Origin: Pseudomonas lopnurensis
Lineage (GTDB): Bacteria > Pseudomonadota > Gammaproteobacteria > Pseudomonadales > Pseudomonadaceae
Direction: 5' to 3'
DNA: 64,000 bases
Assembly (NCBI RefSeq): GCF_015070855.1
Contig: NZ_JADDIX010000014.1
Location: forward strand, 45,330-109,329
The notes under the pieces were generated by a model, which ran no database searches, was not told the DNA's origin, and was given only the letters and a program-made list of their open reading frames with translations. The translations under genes were made by a program, and so were the position numbers. Shown piece by piece: positions 27,111 through 36,279 of this stretch (its first letter is position 1; each line of letters begins with the position of its first letter).

Positions 27111-28028
27111 GTGGCACAGGTCAAGCGTGTTCGCCGCAACGTCAGCGGCATCATCCTGCTCGACAAGCCGCGGGGGTTCACCTCCAACGCCGCGCTGCAG
27201 AAGGTCCGCTGGCTGCTCAACGCGGAAAAGGCCGGGCATACCGGAAGCCTGGATCCCCTGGCTACCGGCGTGCTGCCGCTGTGTTTCGGCGAGGCCACCA
27301 AGTTCTCCCAGTACCTGCTCGATGCCGACAAGGCCTACGAGACGGTCATGCAACTGGGGGTGACCACGACCACCGCGGATGCCGAGGGCGAAGTCCTCGA
27401 GCGCAAGCCGGTAGCGGTCACTCGCGAGCAACTGGAAGCCCTGCTGCCGCGCTTTCGTGGCGATATCCAGCAGGTGCCGCCGATGTATTCGGCGCTCAAG
27501 CGTGACGGCCAGCCGCTGTACAAGCTGGCGCGTGCCGGAGAGGTAGTGGAGCGCGAGCCGCGTTCTGTTAGTATTGCGCGCTTGGAACTGCTCGCGCTCG
27601 AAGGTGATCAGGCGCGGCTGGCCGTGGCCTGCAGCAAAGGCACCTACATCCGCACCCTGGTCGAGGATCTCGGTCAGCTGCTGGGGTGCGGTGCGCATGT
27701 CGCCGAGTTGCGGCGTACCCAGGCCGGCCCGTTCGACCTGTCCCGGACGGTCGCCCTCGAGACGCTGGAGCAGTTGCATGCCGAAGGCGGCACCGAGGCC
27801 CTGGATGCCTTCCTGCAGCCGGTGGATTGCGGGCTGGAGCACTGGCCGCTGTTGCAGCTGTCCGAGCACAGCGCCTACTACTGGCTGCACGGGCAGCCGG
27901 TGCGGGCGCCGGAGGCGCCGAAGTACGGCATGGTCCGCGTGCAGGACCACAACGGCCGCTTCATCGGCATCGGCGAAGTGAGCGAAGACGGGCGCATCGC
28001 GCCGCGTCGACTGATTCGGTCGGAATGA
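27111..28028 (+). CDS. truB: tRNA pseudouridine-55 synthase TruB
   Basis: Makes pseudouridine 55 in the T-loop of tRNAs; 305 residues. The catalytic Asp48 lies in [14 protein letters not shown]; other motifs are the N-terminal [37 protein letters not shown], and [19 protein letters not shown]-like C-terminal domain follows. The start is GTG, 2 bases after the rbfA stop codon, with GGAGAA overlapping the end of rbfA as ribosome binding site. Confidence 0.97.
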   Translation: MAQVKRVRRNVSGIILLDKPRGFTSNAALQKVRWLLNAEKAGHTGSLDPLATGVLPLCFGEATKFSQYLLDADKAYETVMQLGVTTTTADAEGEVLERKPVAVTREQLEALLPRFRGDIQQVPPMYSALKRDGQPLYKLARAGEVVEREPRSVSIARLELLALEGDQARLAVACSKGTYIRTLVEDLGQLLGCGAHVAELRRTQAGPFDLSRTVALETLEQLHAEGGTEALDAFLQPVDCGLEHWPLLQLSEHSAYYWLHGQPVRAPEAPKYGMVRVQDHNGRFIGIGEVSEDGRIAPRRLIRSE

Positions 28029-28141
28029 CCGTTGCGCATCGCGTCTACGCGGTGCGTCGGAGGGTGGCTGTCAGCAGGCACGGTCATTTCTCTTTACTAA
28101 ACACGGGATGATTCCCGGCCTGTTCACTCAAGGAGCCCATC

Positions 28142-28411
28142 ATGGCACTGAGCGTTGAAGAAAAAGCCCAGATCGTTAACGAGTACAAGCAAGCTGAAGG
28201 CGATACCGGTTCTCCGGAAGTGCAGGTAGCCCTGCTGACCGCCAACATCAACAAGCTGCAAGGCCACTTCAAGGCCAACGGCAAGGACCACCACTCCCGT
28301 CGTGGTCTGATCCGCATGGTCAACCAGCGCCGCAAGCTGCTGGATTACCTGAAGGGTAAGGACACCACTCGTTACAGCACCCTGATCGGTCGTCTGGGTC
28401 TGCGTCGCTAA
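28142..28411 (+). CDS. rpsO: 30S ribosomal protein S15
   Basis: An 89-residue primary 16S rRNA-binding protein. The family signature is intact: [23 protein letters not shown]...[24 protein letters not shown] strong AAGGAGCCC ribosome binding site precedes the start. It is followed by a repeat-rich 165-base spacer and pnp, the conserved rpsO-pnp order. Confidence 0.98.
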   Translation: MALSVEEKAQIVNEYKQAEGDTGSPEVQVALLTANINKLQGHFKANGKDHHSRRGLIRMVNQRRKLLDYLKGKDTTRYSTLIGRLGLRR

Positions 28412-28419
28412 GACGCGCC

Positions 28420-28505
28420 CGCGCTGGAAGCCGGAAGCTGGAAGCCTGAAGTTGAAAGTGGGATCTCCCTGCGATCAGCTTCGGTCTTCCAGCTTTTGGC
28501 TTTCT
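28420..28505. repeat. CTTCCAG/CTGGAAG heptamer-type repeat between rpsO and pnp
   Basis: GCTGGAAGCCGGAAGCTGGAAGCCTGAAG on the left faces CTTCCAGCTTTTGGCTTTC on the right. The inverted arms could form a hairpin in the rpsO-pnp message, the region where RNase III processing controls pnp in E. coli. Confidence 0.7.
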
Positions 28506-28576
28506 TGCAGGTCGTTCCGGGCCGACTCCCGAGCGTTCTGCCGATTTCCCCAAGGCAACAAAGAGAAGGAAAAACC

Positions 28577-30682
28577 GTGAATCCGGTAATCAAGAAATTC
28601 CAGTTCGGTCAGTCGACCGTAACCCTCGAGACGGGTCGTATCGCCCGCCAGGCCTCCGGCGCAGTACTGGTGACCGTCGATGACGACGTCACCGTGCTGG
28701 TCACCGTGGTCGGTGCCAAGACCGCCGATCCGAGCAAAGGGTTCTTCCCGCTCTCCGTGCATTACCAGGAGAAGACCTACGCAGCGGGCAAGATCCCCGG
28801 CGGCTTCTTCAAACGTGAGGCGCGTCCTTCCGAGAAGGAAACCCTGACCTCGCGCCTGATCGATCGGCCGATCCGCCCGCTGTTCCCGGAAGGCTTCCAG
28901 AATGAAGTGCAGGTCATCTGTACTGTCGTCTCCACCAGCAAGAAGACCGATCCTGACATCGCCGCGATGATCGGTACTTCGGCTGCCCTGGCGGTATCCG
29001 GCATTCCGTTCGACGGCCCGATCGGCGCCGCTCGCGTGGCCTTCCACCCGGAAACCGGCTACCTGCTGAACCCGAACTACGAGCAGCTCAAGGCCTCCGG
29101 CCTGGACATGGTCGTGGCCGGCACCAAGGATGCCGTGCTGATGGTCGAGTCGGAAGCCAGGGAGCTGACCGAAGACCAGATGCTGGGCGCCGTACTGTTC
29201 GCCCATGACGAGTTCCAGGCCGTGATCAAGGCCGTCGAAGAGCTCGCTGCCGAGGCCGGCAAGCCGCGCTGGGACTGGACCGCTCCACAGGCCAACACGG
29301 CTCTGCTGGACGCGATCCGTAGCGAGTTCGGCGAAGCCATCTCGCAGGCCTACACCATCACCATCAAGCAGGACCGCTACGCGCGCCTGGGCGAGCTGAA
29401 AGACCAGGTCGTTGCCAAGTTCTCCGGCGAGGAAGGCCAGCCGTCCGCTGGCGAAGTGAAGGATGCCTTCGGCGAAATCGAATACCGCACCGTTCGCGAG
29501 AATATCGTCAACGGCAAGCCGCGTATCGACGGTCGCGACACTCGTACCGTGCGCGGCCTGAACATCGAAGTCGGCGTGCTCGACAAGACCCACGGCTCGG
29601 CACTGTTCACCCGCGGCGAAACCCAGGCGCTGGTGGTTGCTACCCTCGGCACCGCCCGCGATGCCCAGCTGCTCGATACCCTGGAAGGCGAAAAGAAAGA
29701 TGCCTTCATGCTGCACTACAACTTCCCGCCGTACTCGGTCGGTGAGTGTGGTCGCATGGGCGCTACCGGCCGCCGCGAAATCGGTCACGGTCGCCTGGCC
29801 CGTCGTGGCGTCGCCGCCATGCTGCCGAGCGCCGACGAATTCCCGTACACCATCCGTGTGGTTTCCGAAATCACCGAGTCCAACGGCTCCAGCTCCATGG
29901 CGTCGGTCTGCGGTGCTTCGCTGGCGCTGATGGACGCCGGTGTGCCGATGAAGGCGCCGGTGGCCGGTATCGCCATGGGCCTGGTCAAGGAAGGCGACAA
30001 GTTCGCCGTGCTGACCGACATCCTCGGCGACGAAGACCACCTGGGCGACATGGACTTCAAGGTGGCCGGTACCGCCAAGGGCGTCACCGCGCTGCAGATG
30101 GACATCAAGATCCAGGGCATCACCGAAGAGATCATGGAAATCGCCCTGGGCCAGGCTCTGGAAGCGCGCCTGAACATCCTCGGCCAGATGAACCAGGTCA
30201 TCGCCCAGTCGCGCAGCGAGCTGTCGGTCAACGCGCCGACCATGCTGGCGATGAAGATCGACCAGGACAAGATCCGCGACGTGATCGGCAAGGGTGGCGC
30301 CACCATTCGTGCCATCTGCGAAGAGACCAAGGCTTCGATCGACATCGAGGACGACGGCTCGATCAAGATCTTCGGCGAGACCAAGGAAGCGGCCGAGGCG
30401 GCCAAGCAGCGCGTGCTCGGTATCACTGCCGAGGCGGAGATCGGCAAGATCTACGTGGGCAAGGTCGAGCGCATCGTCGACTTCGGCGCCTTCGTCAACA
30501 TCCTGCCGGGCAAGGACGGTCTGGTGCACATCTCGCAGATCAGCGACCAGCGCATCGAGAAGGTCACCGACGTGCTGAAGGAAGGCCAGGAAGTGAAGGT
30601 TCTGGTGCTGGACGTGGACAACCGCGGCCGTATCAAGCTGTCCATCAAGGACGTGGCTGCGGCGGAAGCCTCCGGCGTCTGA
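28577..30682 (+). CDS. pnp: polyribonucleotide nucleotidyltransferase (PNPase)
   Basis: Phosphorolytic 3'-5' exoribonuclease of 701 residues, a degradosome partner. Two RNase PH domains are separated by a helical domain; the second has GRRAIGHG-like [13 protein letters not shown] and [20 protein letters not shown] motifs. KH ([17 protein letters not shown]) and S1 ([29 protein letters not shown]) domains close the protein. The start is GTG at 28577 with GAGAAGGA upstream, giving the canonical [13 protein letters not shown] terminator follows directly. Confidence 0.98.
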   Translation: MNPVIKKFQFGQSTVTLETGRIARQASGAVLVTVDDDVTVLVTVVGAKTADPSKGFFPLSVHYQEKTYAAGKIPGGFFKREARPSEKETLTSRLIDRPIRPLFPEGFQNEVQVICTVVSTSKKTDPDIAAMIGTSAALAVSGIPFDGPIGAARVAFHPETGYLLNPNYEQLKASGLDMVVAGTKDAVLMVESEARELTEDQMLGAVLFAHDEFQAVIKAVEELAAEAGKPRWDWTAPQANTALLDAIRSEFGEAISQAYTITIKQDRYARLGELKDQVVAKFSGEEGQPSAGEVKDAFGEIEYRTVRENIVNGKPRIDGRDTRTVRGLNIEVGVLDKTHGSALFTRGETQALVVATLGTARDAQLLDTLEGEKKDAFMLHYNFPPYSVGECGRMGATGRREIGHGRLARRGVAAMLPSADEFPYTIRVVSEITESNGSSSMASVCGASLALMDAGVPMKAPVAGIAMGLVKEGDKFAVLTDILGDEDHLGDMDFKVAGTAKGVTALQMDIKIQGITEEIMEIALGQALEARLNILGQMNQVIAQSRSELSVNAPTMLAMKIDQDKIRDVIGKGGATIRAICEETKASIDIEDDGSIKIFGETKEAAEAAKQRVLGITAEAEIGKIYVGKVERIVDFGAFVNILPGKDGLVHISQISDQRIEKVTDVLKEGQEVKVLVLDVDNRGRIKLSIKDVAAAEASGV

Positions 30683-30702
30683 CCCGGCGCTCCGCGCTGA
30701 CG

Positions 30703-30725
30703 AAAAGGGCCTCTGGGCCCTTTTT
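30703..30725 (+). terminator. intrinsic terminator of pnp
   Basis: AAAAGGGCC, a TCTG-type loop, GGCCCTTTTT, 20 bases after the pnp stop codon. It ends the long rimP-to-pnp operon. Confidence 0.9.
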
Positions 30726-30792
30726 GTTTGCCTTCGATTTTTCCATGATCGGCTGTTCGAGATTGCAAGATGCACGCGTCGGAGTTGCCAAG

Positions 30793-30807
30793 CTTGCATT
30801 GTGCAAG
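30793..30807. promoter_or_regulatory. candidate activator site (CTTGCA-TTG-TGCAAG) for the BON gene
   Basis: A perfect 6-bp inverted repeat lies about 65-80 bases upstream of the sigma-54 -24 element. The half-site TGCAAG also occurs at 30764-30769. The position suits a bacterial enhancer-binding protein; which one is unknown. Confidence 0.4.
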
Positions 30808-30869
30808 TGAGGAACCAATGGCTGAAAGAATAACGTTTTGATTTTAAAGGAAAATAATTCGCTGCGGAG

Positions 30870-30886
30870 TTGGCACGCCGCTTGCG
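30870..30886 (+). promoter_or_regulatory. sigma-54 promoter of the BON-domain gene
   Basis: TTGGCACG-N4-TTGC (TTGGCACGCCGCTTGCG), with GG at 30872-30873 and GC at 30884-30885 exactly ten bases apart. This matches the -24/-12 consensus YTGGCACG-N4-TTGC almost perfectly. Transcription would begin near 30897, giving a leader of about 55 bases before the start codon. Confidence 0.85.
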
Positions 30887-30950
30887 CTATTCCTCATGAA
30901 TCTGAGGCCGGAGTCATGCCGAAGAAACCACGAGAACAGGAGTGACATTC

Positions 30951-31322
30951 ATGAAGACTATTCAGACGCTTACTGCCGCCGCCATCGCCGCTGCCCTGGC
31001 CCTGCCGTTCGCAGGTGCCGCGTTGGCAGATACCACGCCTGCCATCGACAAGGCCGACAGCGTCATGCTGGCTGCCAACGACACCATGGGCGACGCTGGC
31101 GATGCCGCTTCCGATACCTGGATCACCACCAAGGTGAAGTCGAGCCTGCTGGCCGAGGATGCAACTCCGGGCATGGACATCGAAGTGGAAACCAAGGATG
31201 GCGTCGTGTCGCTGTCCGGCACCGTCGCCACCGAAGCCGAAAAGGAGGCTGCAATTGCCAAGGCCAAGGAAATCGAGGGCGTGCGTAACGTATCCGCCGA
31301 TGGTCTGAAGACCGCCGAGTAA
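30951..31322 (+). CDS. periplasmic BON-domain (OsmY-like) protein
   Basis: A 123-residue exported protein: an N-terminal signal peptide (MKTIQTLTAAAIAAALALPFAGAALA) with cleavage likely after ALA near residue 26, then a single BON domain (DTWITTKVKSSLLAEDATPGMDIEVETKDGVVSLSGTV, ending GVRNVSADGL). BON domains bind phospholipid or outer-membrane components; OsmY-type proteins guard against envelope stress. The ATG at 30951 is chosen for the CAGGAG 8 bases upstream. It is monocistronic between the pnp terminator and its own terminator, and is preceded by a consensus sigma-54 promoter. Confidence 0.88.
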   Translation: MKTIQTLTAAAIAAALALPFAGAALADTTPAIDKADSVMLAANDTMGDAGDAASDTWITTKVKSSLLAEDATPGMDIEVETKDGVVSLSGTVATEAEKEAAIAKAKEIEGVRNVSADGLKTAE

Positions 31323-31366
31323 GGGATTGGCCCGCCGCCATGGGTGGCGGCAAGTCCATGAAGAGC

Positions 31367-31390
31367 CCCACGCCAGTGGGGTTTTTTTTA
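31367..31390 (+). terminator. intrinsic terminator of the BON gene
   Basis: CCCCAC-GCCA-GTGGGG followed by eight T. A second hairpin, GCCGCC...GGCGGC (31335-31352), precedes it. Confidence 0.92.
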
Positions 31391-31477
31391 TTATGGGCGT
31401 TACATGACGCCGGGTCTCGTTGGACGTGTTTTCCCTGGATTTTGCTGCAACAGCCCGGTATTCGGGCTCGGACGCAC

Positions 31478-31570
31478 CCGGGGCGGTTGGCGCCGAGCGC
31501 AGCGAAGCCCAACAGGCACGGGCACAACGCGCTGGGCTTCGTCGCTGCGCTCCCCAGGCTACGCATCCCG
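31478..31570. repeat. intergenic inverted repeat, GAGCGCAGCGAAGCCCAAC type (copy 2)
   Basis: GGCGGTTGGCGCCGAGCGCAGCG-type left arm followed by GAAGCCCAAC, then TGGGCTTCGTCGCTGCGCTC as the imperfect inverse. It is the same design and core as the element at 1745-1836. It lies between the BON terminator and the 3' end of the convergent DUF2845 gene. Confidence 0.6.
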
Positions 31571-31599
31571 ACCCAACGTCGCTCCTATGCAACCGAAGC

Positions 31600-31908
31600 T
31601 CAGTTGCCGCGCCGGCTATCTATCTTCCGCAAGCGGTTGCCCTCGAAGCGCAGGAAATGAAACATGCCGTGATTCGGCCCGTACACCCATTCCTCGACCA
31701 CTACCTCATGGCGATACCCGTAATCGTCGAGGACCTCCTTGTAGCCCAGCAGCGAGTTGCTGGCCGGCTCGCCGCATTTGTTGCGGACCTCGGCGGTGGT
31801 CGCTTCCAGGCTGACCAGGCGGCTGTTGCAGCGATAGGTGGAAGAGGCTTGCGCCTGCAAGCCGAGCAATGGCAGGCAAAGCAGGGTAACGAGCATGCGG
31901 CGGCCCAT
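31600..31908 (-). CDS. DUF2845-type secreted protein, downstream paralogue
   Basis: A 102-residue protein with a signal peptide (MGRRMLVTLLCLPLLGLQAQA) and a mature part with two cysteines: STYRCNSRLVSLEATTAEVRNKCGEPAS, then EEWVYGPNHGMFHFLRFEGNRLRKIDSRRGN. The CxxxLV...KCGxP and EEWVYGP...LxFEGNRL pattern is that of DUF2845. The start is fixed by AGGAG eight bases upstream. It lies 11 bases downstream of a clear paralogue and is probably the last gene of a DUF748-DUF2845-DUF2845 operon. Function unknown. Confidence 0.85.
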   Translation of the reverse strand: MGRRMLVTLLCLPLLGLQAQASSTYRCNSRLVSLEATTAEVRNKCGEPASNSLLGYKEVLDDYGYRHEVVVEEWVYGPNHGMFHFLRFEGNRLRKIDSRRGN

Positions 31909-31919
31909 CGTTTTTCTCC

Positions 31920-32213
31920 TCAGTTGCCCCTGCGGGTCTCGATGCGCACCAGGCGGTTGCCCTCGAAGGTGAGGATGCTGAGCATGCCATTGCTGGGGCC
32001 ATAGACCCACTCTTCCAGCTTGTACTCCTGGCGATCGTTGCGGCTGAGGCTGTAGCCGACCAGGTCCCGGTGCACCGGTGGGCCGCACTTGCGCTCAACC
32101 TCGAAGGCGCGGTCACCGGTGCTCACCAGCTGGCTGCCGCAGCGCAGCGTATCGGCGTGCACGTTGGCGACAATGGACAGCAGCACGCAGGCGATTAGGG
32201 TCTGTTTCATCAT
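31920..32213 (-). CDS. DUF2845-type secreted protein, upstream paralogue
   Basis: A 97-residue protein with a signal peptide (MMKQTLIACVLLSIVANVHA) and the same mature layout as its neighbour: TLRCGSQLVSTGDRAFEVERKCGPPV, then EEWVYGPSNGMLSILTFEGNRLVRIETRRGN. The start ATGATG at 32213 overlaps the stop codon of the DUF748 gene by four bases, so translation is coupled. The two tandem genes must have arisen by duplication. Function unknown. Confidence 0.85.
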   Translation of the reverse strand: MMKQTLIACVLLSIVANVHADTLRCGSQLVSTGDRAFEVERKCGPPVHRDLVGYSLSRNDRQEYKLEEWVYGPSNGMLSILTFEGNRLVRIETRRGN

Positions 32214-35098
32214 TCGCTTCCCAGATGCAGCACGGTCGCGACCGTGCCGTCGGATTCCGCCTCGGCCGAGCCGGTATCGAGCAGGTAGACGCGCTCGGCG
32301 TCGAGCCCGGCCTGCACGAGATGGTCCTTGATCGCCGCGGCGCGTTCCTGGCTGAGCCGGCGCAGCAGCGCCGCGTTGCCGGCCCAGGAGTCGAGCACCG
32401 CCTGCCGCAACAGCTGGGTACGCTGTTCGGGCTCCAGTTCCTGCCACGCGGCGGGCGGCTGCTGCTTGAGCCGGCTGCGGTAGATGCCTTCGAGCAACGG
32501 CGCTTCGTCGTCCTCGTCGATTTCGATCTGGCTGGCATCCGCCGGTACCTTGTCGCCGCGGCGCTGCAGGATGCGGTACCAGGTCTCGCGATATTCCTGC
32601 TGCAAACGCCGCTCGGCCAGCAGCGGGCCATCGGCCGCTTTCGCGCTCATGCCCTCGACTTCCAGGTGCAGCGCCGGACGCTGCTGCAGGGCGGCGACCA
32701 GGGTATCCAGGGCCTTGTGTGCCTCGCCGTCCAGCTCGCTGCTGGCCGCGGCAAAGCGGATCTGGCTGAGGTCGACCTGATCGCCGCCGACCAGTCCGGC
32801 GATGAACTTGAACGGCGCCTGTGCCGCGCGCAGGACCAGGTTGCGCAGGGTCTGCCAGACGATCGGCATGACGCTGAACTGCGGGTCGTTGAGGTTGCCC
32901 TGCACCGGCAGTTCGATGGAAATGGTGCCCCGCGTATCCTTCAGCAGGGCCACCGCCAGGCGAACCGGCAGGTCCACCGCGTCGGGGCTGTCGACCTTCT
33001 CGCCGAGCTGCAACTGTTCCACCACCACTTTGTTCTCGGCGTTCAGCTGGCCCTGTTGGATGCGGTAATGCAGGTCCAGGTCGAGGCGGCCCTTGCGGAT
33101 GCGGTAGCCGGCGAATTTTCCGGAGTAGGGGGTGAGGGTGGTCAGCTCGACCTGTCGAAAGCTCGTGGCGATGTCCAGGCTCTGCAGCGGGTCGAAGGGC
33201 GTCAGGCTGCCCTTGATGGTCACTGGCGCGTACTGGTCCACCTTGCCGGCGATATTCACCGAGGCGGCTTTCTGCTCGCGGTTGTCCAGCGCGCCGACGC
33301 TGCCTTCGAGCGACTGGATGGCGGTGGCGAACGGCGGGCGCAGGCTGAAGTCGGCGAAGTTCGCCGAGCCGTCGGCAATGCCGATACCGCCGATGCGGAT
33401 CGCCAGCGGCTCCGTCTGCTGCGCCTCGCTTGCGTCCGCCGGCTGGCCCTGCTCGACCAGCAGGTCGTTGATGTTGGTGCTCAGGTCCGGGTTGATGATG
33501 AAGCGCGCGTAGGGCTGGCTCAGGTCTATCCGCTCGATGTCCAGGCTGCTCGGGTGCTGGTAGTCCAGGCCGCTCAGCTGCAGCCGCCGCCATTTGACGA
33601 AGTCGCGGTTGTTGAGGGTGTCCAGGGTATGCAGCTGGGTCGCGTCAGCCTTGCCGCGCACGCTGAACGCCAGTGGTTCGGTGCCCTGCAGATCGACTTC
33701 GAGTTCGCTCGAGAGCATTCCGCTGCGCAGCTCGAGCCGGACCAGCGGGCTGATATAGGCCTGAGCGATGCGCAGGTCGATATCGCGGGTGGTGACGGCG
33801 AGCTGGCCGCTCATCGGGCTCAGTTGCAGCTGCCCGGCGGCCTGGATCGTCCCCTGCTTGCCCACGCCGCTTTCCAGTTCGAGCTGCAAGGGCGTGGTGC
33901 CCAGGCTGTCGAACGCCTTCACGTCCAGGTTCAGCGGGCCCAGTTCCAGCGCCACCTCGTCCTGCGGCACCCGATCGGCGAGGTGCACGCGGTAATCGCG
34001 TAGCTGCGCATCGCCCAGGCGCACCCGCCAGGGTTTGTCCGGTTCGCCTTGCGTGTCGGCTGTCGATCCTTCGGCAGGGACGCCCGGCGTGTCGGCGGCG
34101 GCGAACAGCTTCTGCCAATCCAGCTCGCCATCGGCCTCGCGCGCGGCCCAGGTTTCGAGGTTGCGGCTGCGCAGCGTGCCGATGCTGACCTGCTGCCCGG
34201 CCAGGTCCACGGCGGTGTCGCCCAGCGCGAGCTGCTCCAGGCGAACCAGCGGACGGCCCTGGGGGCTGTCGAGGGCCAGCGCCGACAGCGTCAGCGCCGC
34301 GTCGTGCAGGTCGAGTGCCAGGCCCTCGCTCAGATCCAGCCGGTAATCCGTGCTCAGGTCGAGGCTGCCGCCCTCCAGCACCAGCGGAGCGGCGTCGCGC
34401 ACATAGGGCCAGAAATCCGCGAGGGCCAGCTTGCTGACTCTCAGTTGGCCGTGGGACGCCAGCGGCTGCAGGCTGAACTGGCCTTGCCAGTCGATGCGTC
34501 CACCGCCCGGACCACTGGCGGCGAGGCTGGCGTCGGCGCGGTCGTCGGCCTGGGTGGTCAGGTTGTGCAGCTCGAAATCCAGCGAATCGTAGACCAGGTC
34601 GATCGGCTCGCTCGGGCGGCGGTCCTGGAAGCGCAGGTAGCCGCGGGTCAGCTGCAGACGGTCGATACGCAGCGGGAAAATGTCGCTGCGTTGCGTGGCT
34701 GCCGGCTCGGCCTCCGGCTCCGGCAGTTCGAACAGCCGGCTCAGATTGAGCACGCCGTCATCGGCGACGCGCACTGCGCTGTGCGGCGCCGTCAGTTCGA
34801 CGTCGGCAAGGTGCAGGGTCCGCTGCCACAGGCTGTCCCATTGCAGATCCAGGTGAAGTCGCTCGAAGGCCAGCTGGCGATCCCCGGTCTCGCCGATGCG
34901 CAGGTCGAACAGGTCCAGTTCGAGGCTGAAGGGGTTGAATTCGACGCGTTCCAGGGCTGCTGGCACGGTCGCGTAGGCAGCCAGTTGCTGATTGGCGATG
35001 CGCTGCGCGATGCCGGGCAGAATCAGAAAGCCGAGCAGGCAATAGCAGATCAGCGCGAGCGCGGCGCCGGTGACCGCGCGCTTCATTCCGTTGGGCAT
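32210..35098 (-). CDS. large AsmA-like DUF748 envelope protein
   Basis: A 962-residue protein with one N-terminal membrane anchor (VTGAALALICYCLLGFLILPG) and a long repetitive beta-rich body typical of AsmA-like proteins: LPVTIKGSLTPFDPLQSLDI and LSNINDLL-like phrases, LTPYSGKFAGYRIRKGRLDLDLHYRI, and NAENKVVVEQLQLGEKVDSPDAVDLPVRLAVALLKD near residue 700. The last 200 residues, including LHLEVEGMS, loosely resemble an OmpA-like peptidoglycan-binding region. AsmA-like proteins are proposed to move phospholipid across the periplasm; that role is inference here. It is the first gene of the DUF748-DUF2845-DUF2845 operon. Confidence 0.85.
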   Translation of the reverse strand: MPNGMKRAVTGAALALICYCLLGFLILPGIAQRIANQQLAAYATVPAALERVEFNPFSLELDLFDLRIGETGDRQLAFERLHLDLQWDSLWQRTLHLADVELTAPHSAVRVADDGVLNLSRLFELPEPEAEPAATQRSDIFPLRIDRLQLTRGYLRFQDRRPSEPIDLVYDSLDFELHNLTTQADDRADASLAASGPGGGRIDWQGQFSLQPLASHGQLRVSKLALADFWPYVRDAAPLVLEGGSLDLSTDYRLDLSEGLALDLHDAALTLSALALDSPQGRPLVRLEQLALGDTAVDLAGQQVSIGTLRSRNLETWAAREADGELDWQKLFAAADTPGVPAEGSTADTQGEPDKPWRVRLGDAQLRDYRVHLADRVPQDEVALELGPLNLDVKAFDSLGTTPLQLELESGVGKQGTIQAAGQLQLSPMSGQLAVTTRDIDLRIAQAYISPLVRLELRSGMLSSELEVDLQGTEPLAFSVRGKADATQLHTLDTLNNRDFVKWRRLQLSGLDYQHPSSLDIERIDLSQPYARFIINPDLSTNINDLLVEQGQPADASEAQQTEPLAIRIGGIGIADGSANFADFSLRPPFATAIQSLEGSVGALDNREQKAASVNIAGKVDQYAPVTIKGSLTPFDPLQSLDIATSFRQVELTTLTPYSGKFAGYRIRKGRLDLDLHYRIQQGQLNAENKVVVEQLQLGEKVDSPDAVDLPVRLAVALLKDTRGTISIELPVQGNLNDPQFSVMPIVWQTLRNLVLRAAQAPFKFIAGLVGGDQVDLSQIRFAAASSELDGEAHKALDTLVAALQQRPALHLEVEGMSAKAADGPLLAERRLQQEYRETWYRILQRRGDKVPADASQIEIDEDDEAPLLEGIYRSRLKQQPPAAWQELEPEQRTQLLRQAVLDSWAGNAALLRRLSQERAAAIKDHLVQAGLDAERVYLLDTGSAEAESDGTVATVLHLGSE

Positions 35099-35183
35099 GA
35101 CCGGATGTATTCCTGGCGGATGGTTGCCTTGGAGTATGGCATGGGCCTGCGGTTCCTCGAATCCGTCGCCGCCGGCAATGCGC

Positions 35184-36200
35184 TCAAAGCCGCAGAATCA
35201 GCACCTTGAGCGGCGGTAAGCCGTCGTGGGAGGGAAAGTCTTCGGCCGGTGCCAGGCTTTGCCAGTCACGCACCGGTCTGCCGGCTTTCTCGGCGCAACG
35301 CAGCACCTGGCTGCGCCAGTCATCCATCGGCACTTTCGCCAGGTTGTTGCAGCAGATCAGCACGCCGTCATCAGCCGTTGCCAGCAGCGCCGGCTTGAGC
35401 AGACTCTGGTAGTCGCGCAGCAGATCGACGGTGCCGAAGGCACTGCGTGCCCAGGCCGGTGGGTCGAGCAGCACCAGGTCGAACGGACGCTGGGCCAGGC
35501 GCGGGTAGTGCGGCAGGACGCGGCCGCGGCGGGCGCTGACGGGCAGCCCGGCCAGTTGGCGGATCGCCGGGAAGCAGTCGGAATGGATGAAGTGCATGGG
35601 CTCGAGCTGTGGATTCAGCGCGCCGTTCTCGCGCCCCACCGCCAGGTTGCGCTCGGCGAAGTCGACGTTCCAGACCTCCCGCGCGCCGCCGGCTGCGGCA
35701 CAGAGGCCGACACCGCAGGTATAGGCGAACAGGTTGAGCACCGACTTGCCGGCGCTGTGCGCCTTGACCCAGCCGCGCACATTGCGCAGGTCGAGAAACA
35801 GCAGCGGGTCCTGACCGCTGTGGCGGGCGCGCACGCGGTAGCTCAGGCCCCACTCGTGGCCGATCTGGTCCTCGAGCGCCGCAGCCTCCGGCTGAAGTAC
35901 GGCGTCGCTCCGGTCGATCCGCGAGTTGCTCTGCGAACGGTCGTTGTAGATCAGCTGTAGCGGCTGCGTGAGAAAGCTGCAGGCCTGCTGGTGAATGGTC
36001 CGCAACGCTTCATGGTCGAGGGGATGGTGGAAACTCTGCACCATCAGCTGCGGTCCGTAGCGATCGACCGTCAGGCCGGGGGCACCTTCCTGGCTGCCGT
36101 GGAATAGCCGGTAGCAGTCGGTGCCCTGCCGATGCAGTTCGCCGAGCAGTTGTTGGCGGGCGTCGAAGGCGGCGCGCAGCGCCTGGTCGAGAGAAGGCAT
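35184..36200 (-). CDS. class I SAM-dependent (rRNA) methyltransferase, RlmI-like
   Basis: A 338-residue methyltransferase. An N-terminal region (about 1-110; LTVDRYGPQLMVQSF) precedes the Rossmann-like catalytic domain: FLDLRNVRGWVKAHSAGKSVLNLFAYTCGVGLCAAAGGAREVWNVDFA (SAM binding) and the catalytic DLVLLDPPAWARSAFG. The NPPF/DPPxW motif and layout are those of RlmI/RlmK-like m5C methyltransferases acting on 23S rRNA, but the N-terminal PUA domain of RlmI is short or missing, so the exact target is uncertain. It is transcribed alone, upstream of the DUF748 operon. Confidence 0.8.
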   Translation of the reverse strand: MPSLDQALRAAFDARQQLLGELHRQGTDCYRLFHGSQEGAPGLTVDRYGPQLMVQSFHHPLDHEALRTIHQQACSFLTQPLQLIYNDRSQSNSRIDRSDAVLQPEAAALEDQIGHEWGLSYRVRARHSGQDPLLFLDLRNVRGWVKAHSAGKSVLNLFAYTCGVGLCAAAGGAREVWNVDFAERNLAVGRENGALNPQLEPMHFIHSDCFPAIRQLAGLPVSARRGRVLPHYPRLAQRPFDLVLLDPPAWARSAFGTVDLLRDYQSLLKPALLATADDGVLICCNNLAKVPMDDWRSQVLRCAEKAGRPVRDWQSLAPAEDFPSHDGLPPLKVLILRL

Positions 36201-36279
36201 GCGCGGCGACTCGAAAAAGAGGAAGGCGCGCAGTCTAGCAAGAAACAGCCCGGCCTTTGCCGTGGGCGCCGCGCGCCCG

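Noticed and set aside
31420..32004. 194-codon plus-strand ORF across the intergenic repeat and the DUF2845 genes
   Set aside because: It is antisense to two genes with signal peptides and ribosome binding sites, and starts inside a repeat.
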